Positions 1 through 10,400 of a stretch of 64,000 nucleotides of DNA are shown one piece after another. A program made the position numbers and the translations under genes. The stretch's first letter is position 1; the number at the start of each line of letters is the position of its first letter. The notes beneath the pieces were generated by a model, which was not told where the DNA came from, did not search any database, and saw nothing but the letters and a program-made list of their open reading frames with translations. Source of the stretch: Gamsiella multidivaricata (lineage: Eukaryota > Mortierellomycota > Mortierellomycetes > Mortierellales > Mortierellaceae); NCBI RefSeq assembly GCF_025024155.1, contig NW_026251743.1, positions 186,001 through 250,000 on the forward strand. The letters are read 5' to 3'.

Positions 1-1246
1 CTGCTGGAACTGTGGCAGCGACTGAGCGCCAGAAGCGAAGACGCTGCTGTTTCTGCTGCTGCTGCTGCTACCACTGTTGTCGGTGATGATGTTGGAGGCG
101 GTGGTTAGCCTTGTAGTTGGAAATGACTCTGAGTTTGGGTTCAAGAGACTGGCGAGCAAGTTGGCGTGTTCCTTGGACATGCGTCCATCTGCGAATAGCG
201 ACTGAGAGAGTCGAGTGGTTTCCAGCTCCTGCCGCAAAAATTGACAATTGAGCTCAGACTGAATGAGTCGTCGTTGGAGATCTGCCGCTTCCTTGCGTGC
301 CTCCTTGACCTGCTTCTCCAACGTGCTGATATACTCTATTGTGTGCGGTCGGATATATATAAGTACATGTGAAGATGCATAAACATAACGTCTTTAAGTT
401 GAAGCATATATCAGACAACCCACCCTTTCTTCGGACGCGGAAGTTGCGCGCTGACAGCTTATTTCGAAGCTGCCTACGCTCTTTGCTAGTCATCATTTTC
501 AGCTCGCTGGCACTGGGTTTAAGCGGGTCTGGTCCATGAGCGGTATGGTCCTCTGAATCGCTGTCCATACATATGTCGTCCCTCATGGGCGGAGTAGGAT
601 AGGTTGTAGTCTTGTCGCCCTCTTCCGTTGGTGAATGTGCAGAAGGGGAGACGGATCTTTCGGAGGAGCTGTCGCGATGTGTTGGACTGGAGGATGAAGA
701 TGATAGTGTGCGGGTACTTTCAGTGCTCTCGTGTGTGCTGTTGGCGAGAAGGGTTGAGCTCAGGAGCTGATGCTGTTGATAGTGATGCAGCTGTTGCAAT
801 TGCTGCAGCTGCTGGAACCGTTGAATCCAAACACCCATCGAATCGGATGCGACAGAAGACAATGGAGGAGTAGTCGTCGGAGAGTTGACACCCAATGTCG
901 TTGGTTCAACGTCAACTGGAAGAGTCGACGCTGACTGCTGACTGGGCATAGGTGGGGGCATGTCTGTTGAGATCTGGCGATATGAGAACGAACTCGAAGG
1001 CAGTAGCGTTGGGTATGCCAGCGGGATTGTAGTAGGTATTGATGTCTGCTCCTTGAAAATCTCTGAGGTGCGCTCTGTAGATGAGCTGGATGAGGCTTTG
1101 TTATTGGGCGTGGCCTGCGAAGGACCCTGCAGGGGAGCAGGAAGATTGTCGGAATCATAGTCCTGCTTGAAGAGATATTGGAATAGGCCGCTGTTAGCCA
1201 TGTCGGCTACAGAACCCTCAGCAGGGCTGCCGTTGTTGAGTGCCAT
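1..1246 (-). CDS. bZIP transcription factor, C-terminus beyond the left edge
   Basis: Two exons on the minus strand, 1246..424 and 335..1, with a GTGGGT...TAG intron of 88 bp at 423..336. Splicing joins the basic region to the zipper: RNKLSARNFRVRRK is followed by EYISTLEKQV, the N-x7-R bZIP signature plus heptad-spaced hydrophobic residues. The first ~240 residues are low-complexity, rich in Ser, Pro, Thr and Gln, with a QQLQQLQQLHHYQQHQ stretch, as in fungal activators. The start at 1246 (MALNNGS) is preferred over an in-frame ATG 45 nt upstream because it lies where the low-complexity domain begins; this is not proven. The frame is still open at base 1, so the C-terminus is missing. Nuclear DNA binding is inferred from the family; the specific ortholog is not recognised. 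Confidence 0.85.
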
Positions 1247-1291
1247 GTCTGAGTGTGGTAAACGAATAGGAAGAGTGGGGAAGAACCACAA

Positions 1292-2337
1292 GGGAAGAGT
1301 TAAGCTGGAAAGGAGCTACGTGAAGATGATGAGGCAGGGGTGGGAGCGGAATGGGCAGACAAGGTCGATGTGATAACTCGATGAGTGTGAATGAGAAAAG
1401 ACGATGAGAAGTTCCGTTGAGGGATATGAGGTGAGCGGGGAGATATGACGAGCGAAGGCCGCAATCAACCTTCTTTGCCTTTGCCAGGGCGCTCTTTTCC
1501 TTTTTGGGCCCCAAATGCGATCGATCGAAGCAGGAACGCGTGTTCAAATAGCCTTTATATCCAGTCATGACTGGATATACCGGAGGGACCCTGATAGAAA
1601 TGGCTCGTGCACTGTCTCACAACCCTGCTGGATCTCTGTTGCCACCAAATACCACTCTAATGATCCAAAAGGGCTTGTCCCAGGCGATACAAAGACTGAT
1701 AACTTCGTATATATATCACAGGCACGGCTTGCTGCAATAAGCACGCTCTTTCCCTCCTTCCCTCATACCTTCCTTCCCTCGCTGTCCTCCTTGGCCCTTT
1801 TCATCTTCAGCTATCGCACCATCATCCCCGTTCCATCTTCTCTGCTTCCTTGCCCTCCCCTTGTAACAACCAGGAGTGACCAACAAAAGAAAAGAAAAAA
1901 AGAATGGTCTACGGGCAAATGCCGCCAACGGCCTGCTGCCCTGGCGGAGTCCTCGATGCACCCCCGTCTACTGTCCCTTATTTTGTTCGTCTTTTTTTAT
2001 CAGAAAAAAAAGGAGGTTTATGTGCAATACCAGCCCGTAGTATAGCACAGGAACATATTCAAACGCGCTTTCTCTTTACATGAGCCTTGACTGCGTTCGT
2101 TCAGGATGATATTTATCTTTACTTTGAAGGCTACTACATCCTGAGACGATCGTAGACACATTCGTATAGATGACCGTAGGTGCGAGCAAGGGATAGCTCA
2201 TTCTTTTTCCTCGCTCGTTTCTTAAGCAGCTTTCAGTAACTTTCGCCTCTTCGTCTCTACACCCATTTCTTATCATATTCACACTGATCGCCGTCCTCAC
2301 ACTGTTCATTTATCGTTCCCTCTTCAAGCCTTTAACC
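1292..2337. other. Divergent intergenic region between the bZIP and Myb-like genes
   Basis: About 1 kb between two divergently transcribed regulatory genes, with no convincing coding sequence. It holds a 24-bp perfect palindrome (1556-1579), a CT-rich block around 1740-1860 and short A runs near 1885 and 2000. It presumably contains both promoters and 5' UTRs. Confidence 0.6.
1556..1579. promoter_or_regulatory. 24-bp perfect palindrome upstream of the bZIP gene
   Basis: All 12 base pairs of the palindrome match around a centre between 1567 and 1568. The core is CCAGTCATGACTGG with flanking TATAT/ATATA. The core holds two outward-facing TGACT half-sites, the half-site type bound by Gcn4/AP-1-like bZIP dimers. 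It lies about 310 bp upstream of the bZIP start codon. The structure is seen directly; an operator role is inference. Confidence 0.5.
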
Positions 2338-3714
2338 ATGCCTTCCAGTTCTAGTACTGCGCTCCCATCCTCAGCTACCTACGAGCACCACAACAAGCGC
2401 CATTCTTCTTCCTCTTATCAAAAATCAAGACTTTTCATGGATACTTTTTCCAGCAGTGCCAGCAACGGATGTCATACCATTCACAGCTCCCGTCATGAAC
2501 TCGACGAACCATCACGCTTTGAGCGTTCTTCAAAGCGGGGGTCCGTCATGCGACCATGGACAAACGCAGAACAGGAATCGCTGTACATCGCAGTCGAAAG
2601 GTTCAAGCTGTTTGGCCAGTGGCACGAAATCAAGGCTCGCATGAACCTCGATCGTAGTCTAACAGAAATTGAAAACGAGTACATGCGACTTTATGCGGAG
2701 ATACCTGGTTCGGACGAGGAATCGATGGACTACGACGACCCATATCAAGGCACGGAGCAGTGCTCGGCACTCCCGACGCTACCACTGACTGTCGTATCCT
2801 CTAGTGCACTCAGCGCATGTTCTTCTCAGGGCAGCATTACTGCACTTTGCGATCGCGCGAGGGACTCGACGAGCTGCTTGATACCGGGACAACAGATCGT
2901 CGATGCTGACGGCGATGACGAACTGGATGATGAAGAAGACGAGCCCCAGCGCCATCCACAACGCTACCAACACATTTCCACCGATACTCGACCCCAACGC
3001 ATGGTGCGGGTGTGGACTCAGGAGCAATCAGAAAACCTTAGAAATCTGATCGAGGTTCACTTTCCAGGCGCCTATCGTATCAACTGGGTGTGGGTCGCGG
3101 CTCAGATGGGGAATATATTCACGCGCAAACAATGCAAGAACAAATGGGAAATCATACGCCGTCGCATGGGTACAGAGAAAGAGATCAACCAGTTGAAGCG
3201 GGGATACCAGGAGTTCAGACCGTCCTGGCAACAGATTCAGGAGAAATATATGCCGGAATGGTCTCGCGGTGGCATCTCTACTATGTGGAACCTCTTGGAA
3301 ACGCGCGGAGCGGAGCAGCAGCAACAACAGCAGAGTGCCCAAAAAACAGGGCAACGAGCCGTTCGTGGATTGCATCACGGTCGCTATCATTCGACATCGT
3401 CCTTGAAGATTTTTCAACGCGCAAGCACGTTGAAAGAGTCGTTACCAGCACTCAGAACCATGGGTGACCAGTACGACGTACACGCTCAATGGAGGAAGAT
3501 CCTTACTTCTGAGAGCGCGGCGATGGATCTCAGCCTACTGGCGTTTCCTGGTCGTTCGACGGTTAAGGAGGTGCAATTGCGACCATTCGTATGTCTAATG
3601 AAGGAGCCAAAGAGAACCTTTCTCTCAGCGACTCGACATGTACGATATAGGTCCGACATCCCGATGGTGCACCCTTCAGAGACTTTGAGCGACTGTAGCC
3701 ATCCCACGACTTAA
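2338..3714 (+). CDS. Two-repeat Myb/SANT-like DNA-binding protein
   Basis: Intronless 458-codon frame from an ATG in good context (AACCATGCC) to TAA. Two helix-turn-helix repeats can be seen. The first, about residues 72-120, begins RPWTNAEQESLYIAVERF and contains the spaced tryptophans of SANT repeats. The second, about residues 223-285, begins RVWTQEQSENLRNLI and contains WVWVAAQMG and CKNKWE. The linker is acidic (DDELDDEEDE) and the N-terminus is Ser-rich. Wide spacing between two divergent repeats resembles fungal Myb-like regulators rather than a classical R2R3 array. Nuclear DNA binding is inferred from the fold; the target is unknown. A CAG-rich run encodes a short Gln tract near residue 325. 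Confidence 0.8.
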   Translation: MPSSSSTALPSSATYEHHNKRHSSSSYQKSRLFMDTFSSSASNGCHTIHSSRHELDEPSRFERSSKRGSVMRPWTNAEQESLYIAVERFKLFGQWHEIKARMNLDRSLTEIENEYMRLYAEIPGSDEESMDYDDPYQGTEQCSALPTLPLTVVSSSALSACSSQGSITALCDRARDSTSCLIPGQQIVDADGDDELDDEEDEPQRHPQRYQHISTDTRPQRMVRVWTQEQSENLRNLIEVHFPGAYRINWVWVAAQMGNIFTRKQCKNKWEIIRRRMGTEKEINQLKRGYQEFRPSWQQIQEKYMPEWSRGGISTMWNLLETRGAEQQQQQQSAQKTGQRAVRGLHHGRYHSTSSLKIFQRASTLKESLPALRTMGDQYDVHAQWRKILTSESAAMDLSLLAFPGRSTVKEVQLRPFVCLMKEPKRTFLSATRHVRYRSDIPMVHPSETLSDCSHPTT

Positions 3715-4254
3715 GCAGAACCATTGTCAAGACGGTCTGAATAGCTGATACGCCAGCAGTTTTCAAACCATTGAAAGTCAACTGGATCAAGATTCCATCG
3801 ATATCAGCAAAGCAACAACAACCAACACCAAAAGCAATGGAATGTTGCAATAGAACAGGTGGTATGAAGGGGCATAGCTAGACAACATTAGAACGCAATA
3901 AACGCGTGGTGCAAAAGATAGCTCGACGCTGACGGTTGGGTTGATGCGACCGTGTAACCCATGACGCACTCGAGATTGCTCGATGTTGTTTGTTTGTTTC
4001 TACACCTTGCCCATCGTCATTGTTGATGGGCAGCAGCGGCCTCAAGCCAATTTAACAATGGTTGTAGTACAGCATGTCATCATCCCAGTCACCAGTCCCG
4101 TAGTCTTACCAAAAACGCGTCTTTCAAAACTACTTCAATGTGAGAGAAGGTTATCAAGAGTGCGTATAAAAGGCCTTTCCTTGACTCTTATTATTCTACA
4201 TTCTCAATCTCAACCAAACACTCAACAAGCACAAATAAACTACTCTACCCAGCC
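3715..4254. other. Intergenic: 3' end of the Myb-like gene and promoter of the small basic protein gene
   Basis: No convincing ORF. The downstream half carries a TATA box and a pyrimidine/CAA-rich leader of the next gene. Confidence 0.6.
4165..4172 (+). promoter_or_regulatory. TATA box of the 106-aa protein gene
   Basis: TATAAAAG lies 83 bp upstream of the ATG at 4255, in a spacing that fits a short 5' UTR. A clear TATA box suggests a regulated or highly expressed gene. Confidence 0.55.
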
Positions 4255-4575
4255 ATGACTCCCTCCCTCTCAAAATCCTCCACCCCCAAGCAGAGCTTTA
4301 TGAGCCGCATCTTCTCCGGTCCATCCTCGTCTTCTCGGGCCCGCAAGCCCATCTCCTCGTCCTCTGCCAAGAAGTCTAAATCGCCCTTCATGAGCAGATT
4401 CCGCCGTGCTCCTCCACCCTCCACCATGGACAAGCTGCAGGCCAAGCTGAGCCCTTCCCCTGAGACCACCCCTTCATCCGTTGCTGCCTCAAAGAGGAAA
4501 GCAAAGAAGGCTAAGGCCAAGAAGGAGATCAATCGCAAGAACAAGTCGTCTTCGCTCTTTGGCCGCCGTCATTGA
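4255..4575 (+). CDS. Small basic Ser/Lys-rich protein, unknown function
   Basis: 106 codons, intronless, with a TATA box 83 bp upstream and an AATAAA signal at 4664-4669, so it looks like a compact complete transcription unit. The protein is extremely basic and Ser/Pro-rich, with no membrane segment. It contains a twofold motif, QSFMSRIFSGP near residue 13 and SPFMSRFRRAP near residue 45, and a Lys/Ala run KRKAKKAKAKKE near the C-terminus that could act as a nuclear localisation signal or nucleic-acid contact. I do not recognise a family. Composition suggests a disordered nucleic-acid-binding or stress-type protein; that is inference only. Confidence 0.65.
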   Translation: MTPSLSKSSTPKQSFMSRIFSGPSSSSRARKPISSSSAKKSKSPFMSRFRRAPPPSTMDKLQAKLSPSPETTPSSVAASKRKAKKAKAKKEINRKNKSSSLFGRRH

Positions 4576-5621
4576 GCGTAAAGCAAGCCCCCAGGGCCCT
4601 TCAAGTCAGCGCCACCCTCTGTAACATATTCGCATACCAGTTTCTGTAATTTATCCATCTCACAATAAAATATATCAAACAAAAAGTCATTGTCTTAGTT
4701 CTTGTGAACTCTTTTGCTTTGCATCTTTCTTGCAGTCCTTGGATTTCTCTGAAATAAGATAGATATATGCGGTAGTCTGGGCGATTGGTATGTCGCCACG
4801 TTCTTTAGTAAATGATAAAAATACAGGTCGATATAACTAGTGTGATCGAAATGTTGCCAAGCGTCTACTCTCTCCTCTCTGGAGGTGGTCCACAAGGCTG
4901 GAGCATTTTCTAAAGACACGAGAGATGGACTTTGATTAGTGGTACTTCGACTGGGTATCACAGCGTCCAGTAGATGTATAATGGTATGTCAGTCCTGTAC
5001 CTCTGTGATATTGAACTTGACGCGGGCTATGCTTTCGTTCTCGGCAACAGCAAAGTATGCAAGCATGGGATAGTGTCCAATGTACGATGCATATGTGTCT
5101 CTCGCCTGGTTCACGCCCCACTCGCTACATATGGCATAGAAAGAAGCGACAATATTAGACCAAGGACAAGTCGAGAAATGCTACAGAACGACCGATGCAT
5201 ATTGCTGAGGATGCTTACTATTTGCTGGTGTCTGCGTGTCCTGTGCCGACATATTTCGACTGCAAATGCTCCAGTTGGCTGTTCAAATTGGAACGATCCT
5301 ATTGCAAAGTAAAAACGTTTATGTCAATGGACAGTGCAGCACGATTCAGCAACGGACAAATTCCATCCAGATGGTCTGTCTAAACATCTTGTGTGCCGCT
5401 TTCGTTCCGATGCTTTCAGCCCGTCCAAAAGAGATCTCGTCCTTGTCGTTACCATTGTTTGTCTGTTGGGTTGCGATATATTGAAGTGGTAAGCAAAGAG
5501 GCGAGTGGTGCAAGAGATATGTTTCTCCGCCCAGTCTACGTCACCCTGGCAAATAAAAAGTCAGTGGCAACTTATTCCTCCATCCCTCAACACATTCCTC
5601 TGCACATTAAGCTATAACATT
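4576..5621. other. Intergenic: 3' UTR of the small protein gene and region upstream of SLU7
   Basis: Contains the AATAAA signal at 4664-4669 and then about 950 bp without a coherent ORF; the short frames here have no recognisable features. The last part is the SLU7 promoter and leader. Confidence 0.55.
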
Positions 5622-7319
5622 ATGAGTAAGTAACGCTCTGCATTCATTTGGCAGCTACGGAAAGAGGAGCACTGGAGCTGCAGAGATACTAACAGTATAT
5701 TTTCTCCGATTACTTAACAGGTGGAAAGCTCAGCCGAGAGGAGTTCAGGAAGCAGAAGGACTTGGAGGCAGCCCGAAAGGCAGGAACAGCTCCAGCAGCC
5801 AGGGACGAGGAGGGCCGAGAGATCAACCCACATATTCCACAGTACATCTCGGAAGCACCATGTACGTTACCACAAATGACTCTTTACTTGATTGAGAGCG
5901 AAGCATATTGTTTGGCAAGCAACATTTGTTCTGATCTGCTTTCTCTTGCAACAATAGGGTATATTAATGATGGCCATGCCTCATTGAAGCATCAAAAGGC
6001 TCCTAGGGACGCTGATCAATTCACGGATGAATGGTATCAGAGAGGACAAAGAGCTGTAAGTCCATATTTAATCCGACTTCTCGCAGAAGTACGTTTTTGG
6101 TTTCTTGGCGCACAACCCCAGCTAATGTAAGCTTCTTCTCGTTGAAACAGGGTCCAGCAGCAACGAAATACCGAAAGGGAGCATGCGAGAATTGCGGTGC
6201 AGCAACACACAAGACCAAGGATTGTGTGGAACGTCCACGGAAGAAGGGCGCCAAATGGACCGGAAAGAACATCAAGGAGGATGAGATCCTCCAAAAGGTA
6301 GAAATGTCTTTTGACGCCAAGCGGGATCGATGGAACGGTTACGATACAGCGGAACACAAAAAGATTTATGAGGAATATGAAAAGGTCGAGGAGGCACGGA
6401 GGAAACTGAAGGAGAGCGAATTGGATAAGCAGGATGCCAAGGCCGCTGCTATGGCTTCAAGAATGGAGAACGACGCAAACGAATTTGGCGACAGTGATGA
6501 TGATGATGATGACGAGGAAAAGTATGCGGACAAATCCGATATGCCTGGCCAGAAGGTTAACGCCAAGACAAGAACGACGATCCGCAATCTGAGGTAGGAT
6601 CCTGCGCTTAATTCACTTTCCAGCTTTTCTTCAGTGAAACGGCCCCTTCTGAACATCTATCTCATGCATTTCTTCAATGCTACCTTACTCCCATTAGAAT
6701 TCGTGAGGATCGTGCGAAATATCTGTACAATCTGGATCCCAACTCTGCTCACTACGATCCCAAGACCCGCTCTATGCGTGACAATCCACTCAAGGACCAG
6801 GATCCCAGCACTCTCATCTATGCAGGAGACAACTTCCAGCGTTACTCTGGCAACACGACTGACATGGCGAACGTACAGCTGTTTGCATGGCAAGCAGCGG
6901 AAAAGGGCTCGGATGTTCACATGCAGGCCAACCCTACGCAGGCTGCGATTTTGCACAAGAAGTTCAAGGAAAAGAAGGCGCAGCAACAGGATACGAACAA
7001 GGAGAGCATTCTGGCCAAATATGGAGGCGAGGAGCATTTGGATGCGCCTGCTCGGGAGCTTTTGCTGGCTCAGACCGAGAACTATGTCGAGTACTCTAGA
7101 TCAGGAAATGTCTTGAAGGGACAGGAGCCAGCGAAAGCAAAATCAAAGTATCAGGAAGATGTCTACATCAACAACCACACCTCTGTTTGGGGTTCGTTCT
7201 GGGCCGATGACAAGTGGGGCTACAAATGCTGCCGCTCTTTCATCAAGATGTCTTATTGCACAGGCAAGGCTGGAATCGAGGCACAGGAGGCAAGCGCCAA
7301 CATTCTCTCGTCAACGTGA
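5622..7319 (+). CDS. SLU7: Pre-mRNA splicing factor Slu7
   Basis: Five exons: 5622..5625, 5721..5861, 5958..6055, 6151..6593, 6698..7319, encoding 435 residues. The first coding exon is only ATG plus one base; the next junction restores [11 protein letters not shown]. Family hallmarks are all present: NPHIPQYIS near residue 37, a CX2CX4HX4C zinc knuckle at residues 93-106 ([14 protein letters not shown]), [19 protein letters not shown], the [19 protein letters not shown] block, the [11 protein letters not shown] block and the C-terminal [17 protein letters not shown]. Slu7 acts in the spliceosome at the second catalytic step, helping 3' splice-site choice. Length is close to that of other fungal and animal Slu7 proteins. 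Intron 1 carries a TACTAAC branch site. Confidence 0.95.
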
Positions 7320-7639
7320 AAGTTTGCTCATCTCTGTACCAATAGCATCAATAATAAAACTGTCGAGTCGCATGGCATATCCCTTCAGCTCAGTGCAGAT
7401 GTGGTCACTAAAGTGAATGTGTTTATTGCAATTGAGAAGGCGCTTGAAGGGTACAGACAAATACACAAGCGGTGGTCAAGCCCCTGCTGACCCTTTGTCT
7501 ACTATTGTGCAGAAAGCAAACTAAAGACTTGATAATGGACCAGCAATCCACAGAAATAAGGCTTGACGTAGCGGCGGGCAATGTTTGCGGAAAGGGTATA
7601 GCATGCATGCAATCCTCCTGGGACCTTGATGGATCATGC
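7320..7639. other. Convergent intergenic region between SLU7 and RPS9
   Basis: Contains the SLU7 poly(A) signal AATAAA at 7353-7358 and the RPS9 3' UTR. No gene seen. Confidence 0.6.
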
Positions 7640-8335
7640 TTATTCGTCGTCCTCTTCCTCCGCGCCGTCACCTTTGTTAGCAGCAGCAGCAGCGCGCTTT
7701 CGCTTGACACGACCAGCACGACCGCCACCATAGGGAGAGGTGAGCGAGAAATCAATGTGCTTCTGGGAGTCGAGGCGAACGACAAAGGAGGGGATATCGA
7801 CAACCTGCTTGCCGACGCGGATATGGCGCTGACGGATCAGGACACGGGCATGGTGGATCGACTTGGCGAGTCCGAGCTTGAACACCTGGGTCTGGAGGCG
7901 GCGCTCCAAGAAGTCCTCAATCTTCAAGGCGAGGACGTAATCCAATTTCATCTTGTCCTCGTCCAAGACGCCGATGCGGACCAAACGACGGATCAGGGCG
8001 TTACCCTCAAAGAGGCGACGGGGATCCTTGTCCTCCAAGGTCAAGAGCTCACGGGCAGCACGACGGATGTTGGACAGAGTGTAACCAATACGCCAGATCT
8101 CACGCTTGTTGCGGAGACCATACTCTCCGACGAGCTTCAACTCTTGGTCGAGACGAGCGGCCTCAAAGGGACGACGGGGGACCTTGTAGGTTTTTGAGCA
8201 GTTCTTGGGAGCTCCGGAGGGCACTATTGCAATAGCACACAATAATGATAAACAGTAATAGTCAGAAACAAGATACTTTACAGCACAGCTAGGTCAAATG
8301 TAGCGTGGACTGCGGCTAAGAGAGGGGAACTTACT
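7640..8335 (-). CDS. RPS9: 40S ribosomal protein S9 (uS4)
   Basis: Two exons on the minus strand. The first coding exon is the single base A at 8335, followed by a 111-bp GTAAGT...TAG intron (8334..8224); exon 2 is 8223..7640. Joining gives ATG followed by [13 protein letters not shown], which matches the short N-terminus of fungal S9 proteins. No other ATG lies between the transcript 5' region and the intron. The 194-residue product contains the S4 RNA-binding region ([50 protein letters not shown]) and ends in the acidic tail typical of eukaryotic S9. It is a small-subunit protein that binds early to 18S rRNA. It is divergently paired with RPL21. Confidence 0.95.
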
Positions 8336-8934
8336 TGTATATGGACGATTGCTTAGAACAAGGGTAGGTAAAGGTGAGAGAAGGAAGGAAGTTGAGACGG
8401 GCGCGGATGGTGCTTAATGAAGCTTTTACAAAAACATGCGCCAGTACCATATATGGAAAGTAGCCCCGGTCTAGGGTCGGGGATAGCAACCAATGAAATT
8501 GAAACAGGAAAGTGGCTGCGATTCTATAAAAAAAAATGGATTGAGGACTATTTCCATCGGCCAATCAGAATTCAGATGTCCTGGACACCGTATCTTATGG
8601 GACTTTGAACTGGGATTGTTTTGGTTCCTTCTCTTCTTCATAGACCTCTTGGGGTAAATGGCACTTTTGGCTAGTGGAATTGAACCTGAAGCGAGAGTGG
8701 ATCAAGGACTATTATTATACGCACATGGGGAGCAGGATCGCGATTACCATCATCAGGACACCAACATCATCATGGTCATGGGCATCATTCATGGGGGCAC
8801 CATCATCATTCAACCCTCACCATTCGACCTTGCTCCAGAAAAAAGACATTGAACAAGAGATCATGGTGGACCTATACTCATTTTTTTTTTCTGTCAACTA
8901 TTTTGCATCTTTTATCGATCAGAATTGATTCAAT
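8336..8934. promoter_or_regulatory. Shared bidirectional promoter of RPS9 and RPL21
   Basis: 599 bp separates two divergent ribosomal protein start codons. Seen in it are two CCAAT boxes (8490-8494 and 8561-8565), an AT-rich TATAAA at 8525-8530 and a G-rich CTAGGGTCGGGG element near 8471, loosely similar to the AGGGT motifs bound by Myb/Tbf1-type regulators of ribosomal protein genes. Coordinated expression of large- and small-subunit proteins is the likely consequence. Promoter function is inferred from position. Confidence 0.6.
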
Positions 8935-10109
8935 ATGCCTCACTCCTATGGTATCCGCGCTCGCACCCGCCACATGTTCGCCCGTAACTTCAGGGAGCAT
9001 GGTATGCCTATCAAGCTTACCACCTACCTGAAGACCTACAAGGTTGGCGACATTGTTGACATCAAGGCCAACGGTGCTATCCACAAGGGTATGCCCCACA
9101 AGTTCTACCACGGGTATGTCTCTTGTCTCTCTTGTTTGTTGGCCCTGAACGCTGTCAGTATGTTATGCCGCCTAGGGGAGCACATAGTCGATCGCCATAC
9201 TACTCAGCTCGGACCAGCTAGTTAATCAGGAAACAATAGTTAGGAATCAGCTGGACTCAACATACTGGCTTCTGAACGTCTATGACTTCGCTTGCTGTAG
9301 CGGTCTTCGACAGGACTCTACTCATCACAGCTACAGGAACTTTGATCATTGCACCGAATCTGGACTGATCAACCAGCCAGCACCCAAGCGACTTTGCTTC
9401 CAGTTTGCGACAACCCCTGTGTCTCCGATGATTCTGAATAGCGGGCTTTTGAAAGCATATAGGCGCTTCTCGCAAAAGCAACTGGAATTTTCCACATTGT
9501 TACCAGCAACACTCTTGACGATCTCATATCGACTTTGCCTTGCGGATGAGGCATAAAGTTATTGAATTGTTCGAGTGAAATGTGTGCTCCCCACTGTGCA
9601 AGCACAGAACGAGAATTCGGCCTTAAGGACAGAAAAGCATGAAAGCAACAAAAGCACAGGACTGACCATGGACTATGTTGCTTCATTCTAGCCGTACCGG
9701 TATCATCTACAACGTGACCAAGTCCGCTGTTGGTATCATCATCAACAAGAAGGTCGGCAACCGCTACCTCGAGAAGCGCGTCAACATCCGCATTGAGCAC
9801 ATCAAGCACTCCAAGTGCCGTGATGACTTCTTGCGCCGCGTCAAGGAGAACGCTGCTGCCAAGTTGCAGGCCAAGACCGACGGTGTCAAGGTCAACTTGA
9901 AGAGACAGCCCGCTCAGCCCCGTGAGGCCCGCTTCGTCTCCGTCAAGTACAACACCCCCACCACCCTCAACCCCATCCCCTACGACAGTAAGTGATTTGT
10001 TACGGGATATAGTTGATATCACAGGATAATTTTCTAGACTTGTGAAGCGCGCTTCTAACTATGTCAATTGCTCTTCTTTTTTTTTTTATTCTATCTAGCC
10101 CTCGTCTAA
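8935..10109 (+). CDS. RPL21: 60S ribosomal protein L21 (eL21)
   Basis: Three exons: 8935..9113, 9692..9987 and 10099..10109, encoding 161 residues, about the same as yeast L21. Conserved blocks are [82 protein letters not shown] and PIPYDTLV. Unspliced exon 2 would end in SK-stop; the GTAAGT donor at 9988 and the TAG acceptor at 10097-10098 instead add an 11-nt terminal exon giving TLV-stop, closer to the family tail. Intron 1 is 578 bp, by far the longest of this gene. It is a structural protein of the large subunit, divergently transcribed from RPS9. Confidence 0.95.
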
Positions 10110-10400
10110 GCTGTTAAAAATGGAGTTGATTGAGTGCGGAATCGATGCAAATAAACGAGCAGATTTGTTTCCACAACAGAAACCAGAGAGTGCTAGTGTT
10201 GCCTTGATATTGACAATTATGGCAAAGTGTTTAGCCACTGCATTGTTGCAGATGTTGACGACCAGGTGGAGTGAAGATGCAACACACATCCTTTTCTGGA
10301 GGACTGTTGCATTCAGAGTGCAATCCTTTTTTTTTTTCTTTTTTTTTTTTTGTATAGCCCGTGTCTGAGCTCACGTAATGTTAGGACCGTATAGCAGGAA
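10110..10400. other. RPL21 3' region and gap before the PMT relic
   Basis: AATAAA at 10150-10155 fits the RPL21 poly(A) site. Two T-rich runs follow (10327-10351). No gene seen. Confidence 0.55.

Noticed and set aside
7472..8197. 241-codon plus-strand frame
   Set aside because: Antisense shadow of RPS9.
8640..8700. TTGAACC sequence resembling a tRNA T loop
   Set aside because: The T stem does not pair and there is no anticodon or acceptor stem.
9369..10022. 217-codon minus-strand frame
   Set aside because: Antisense to RPL21 exon 2 and its intron.
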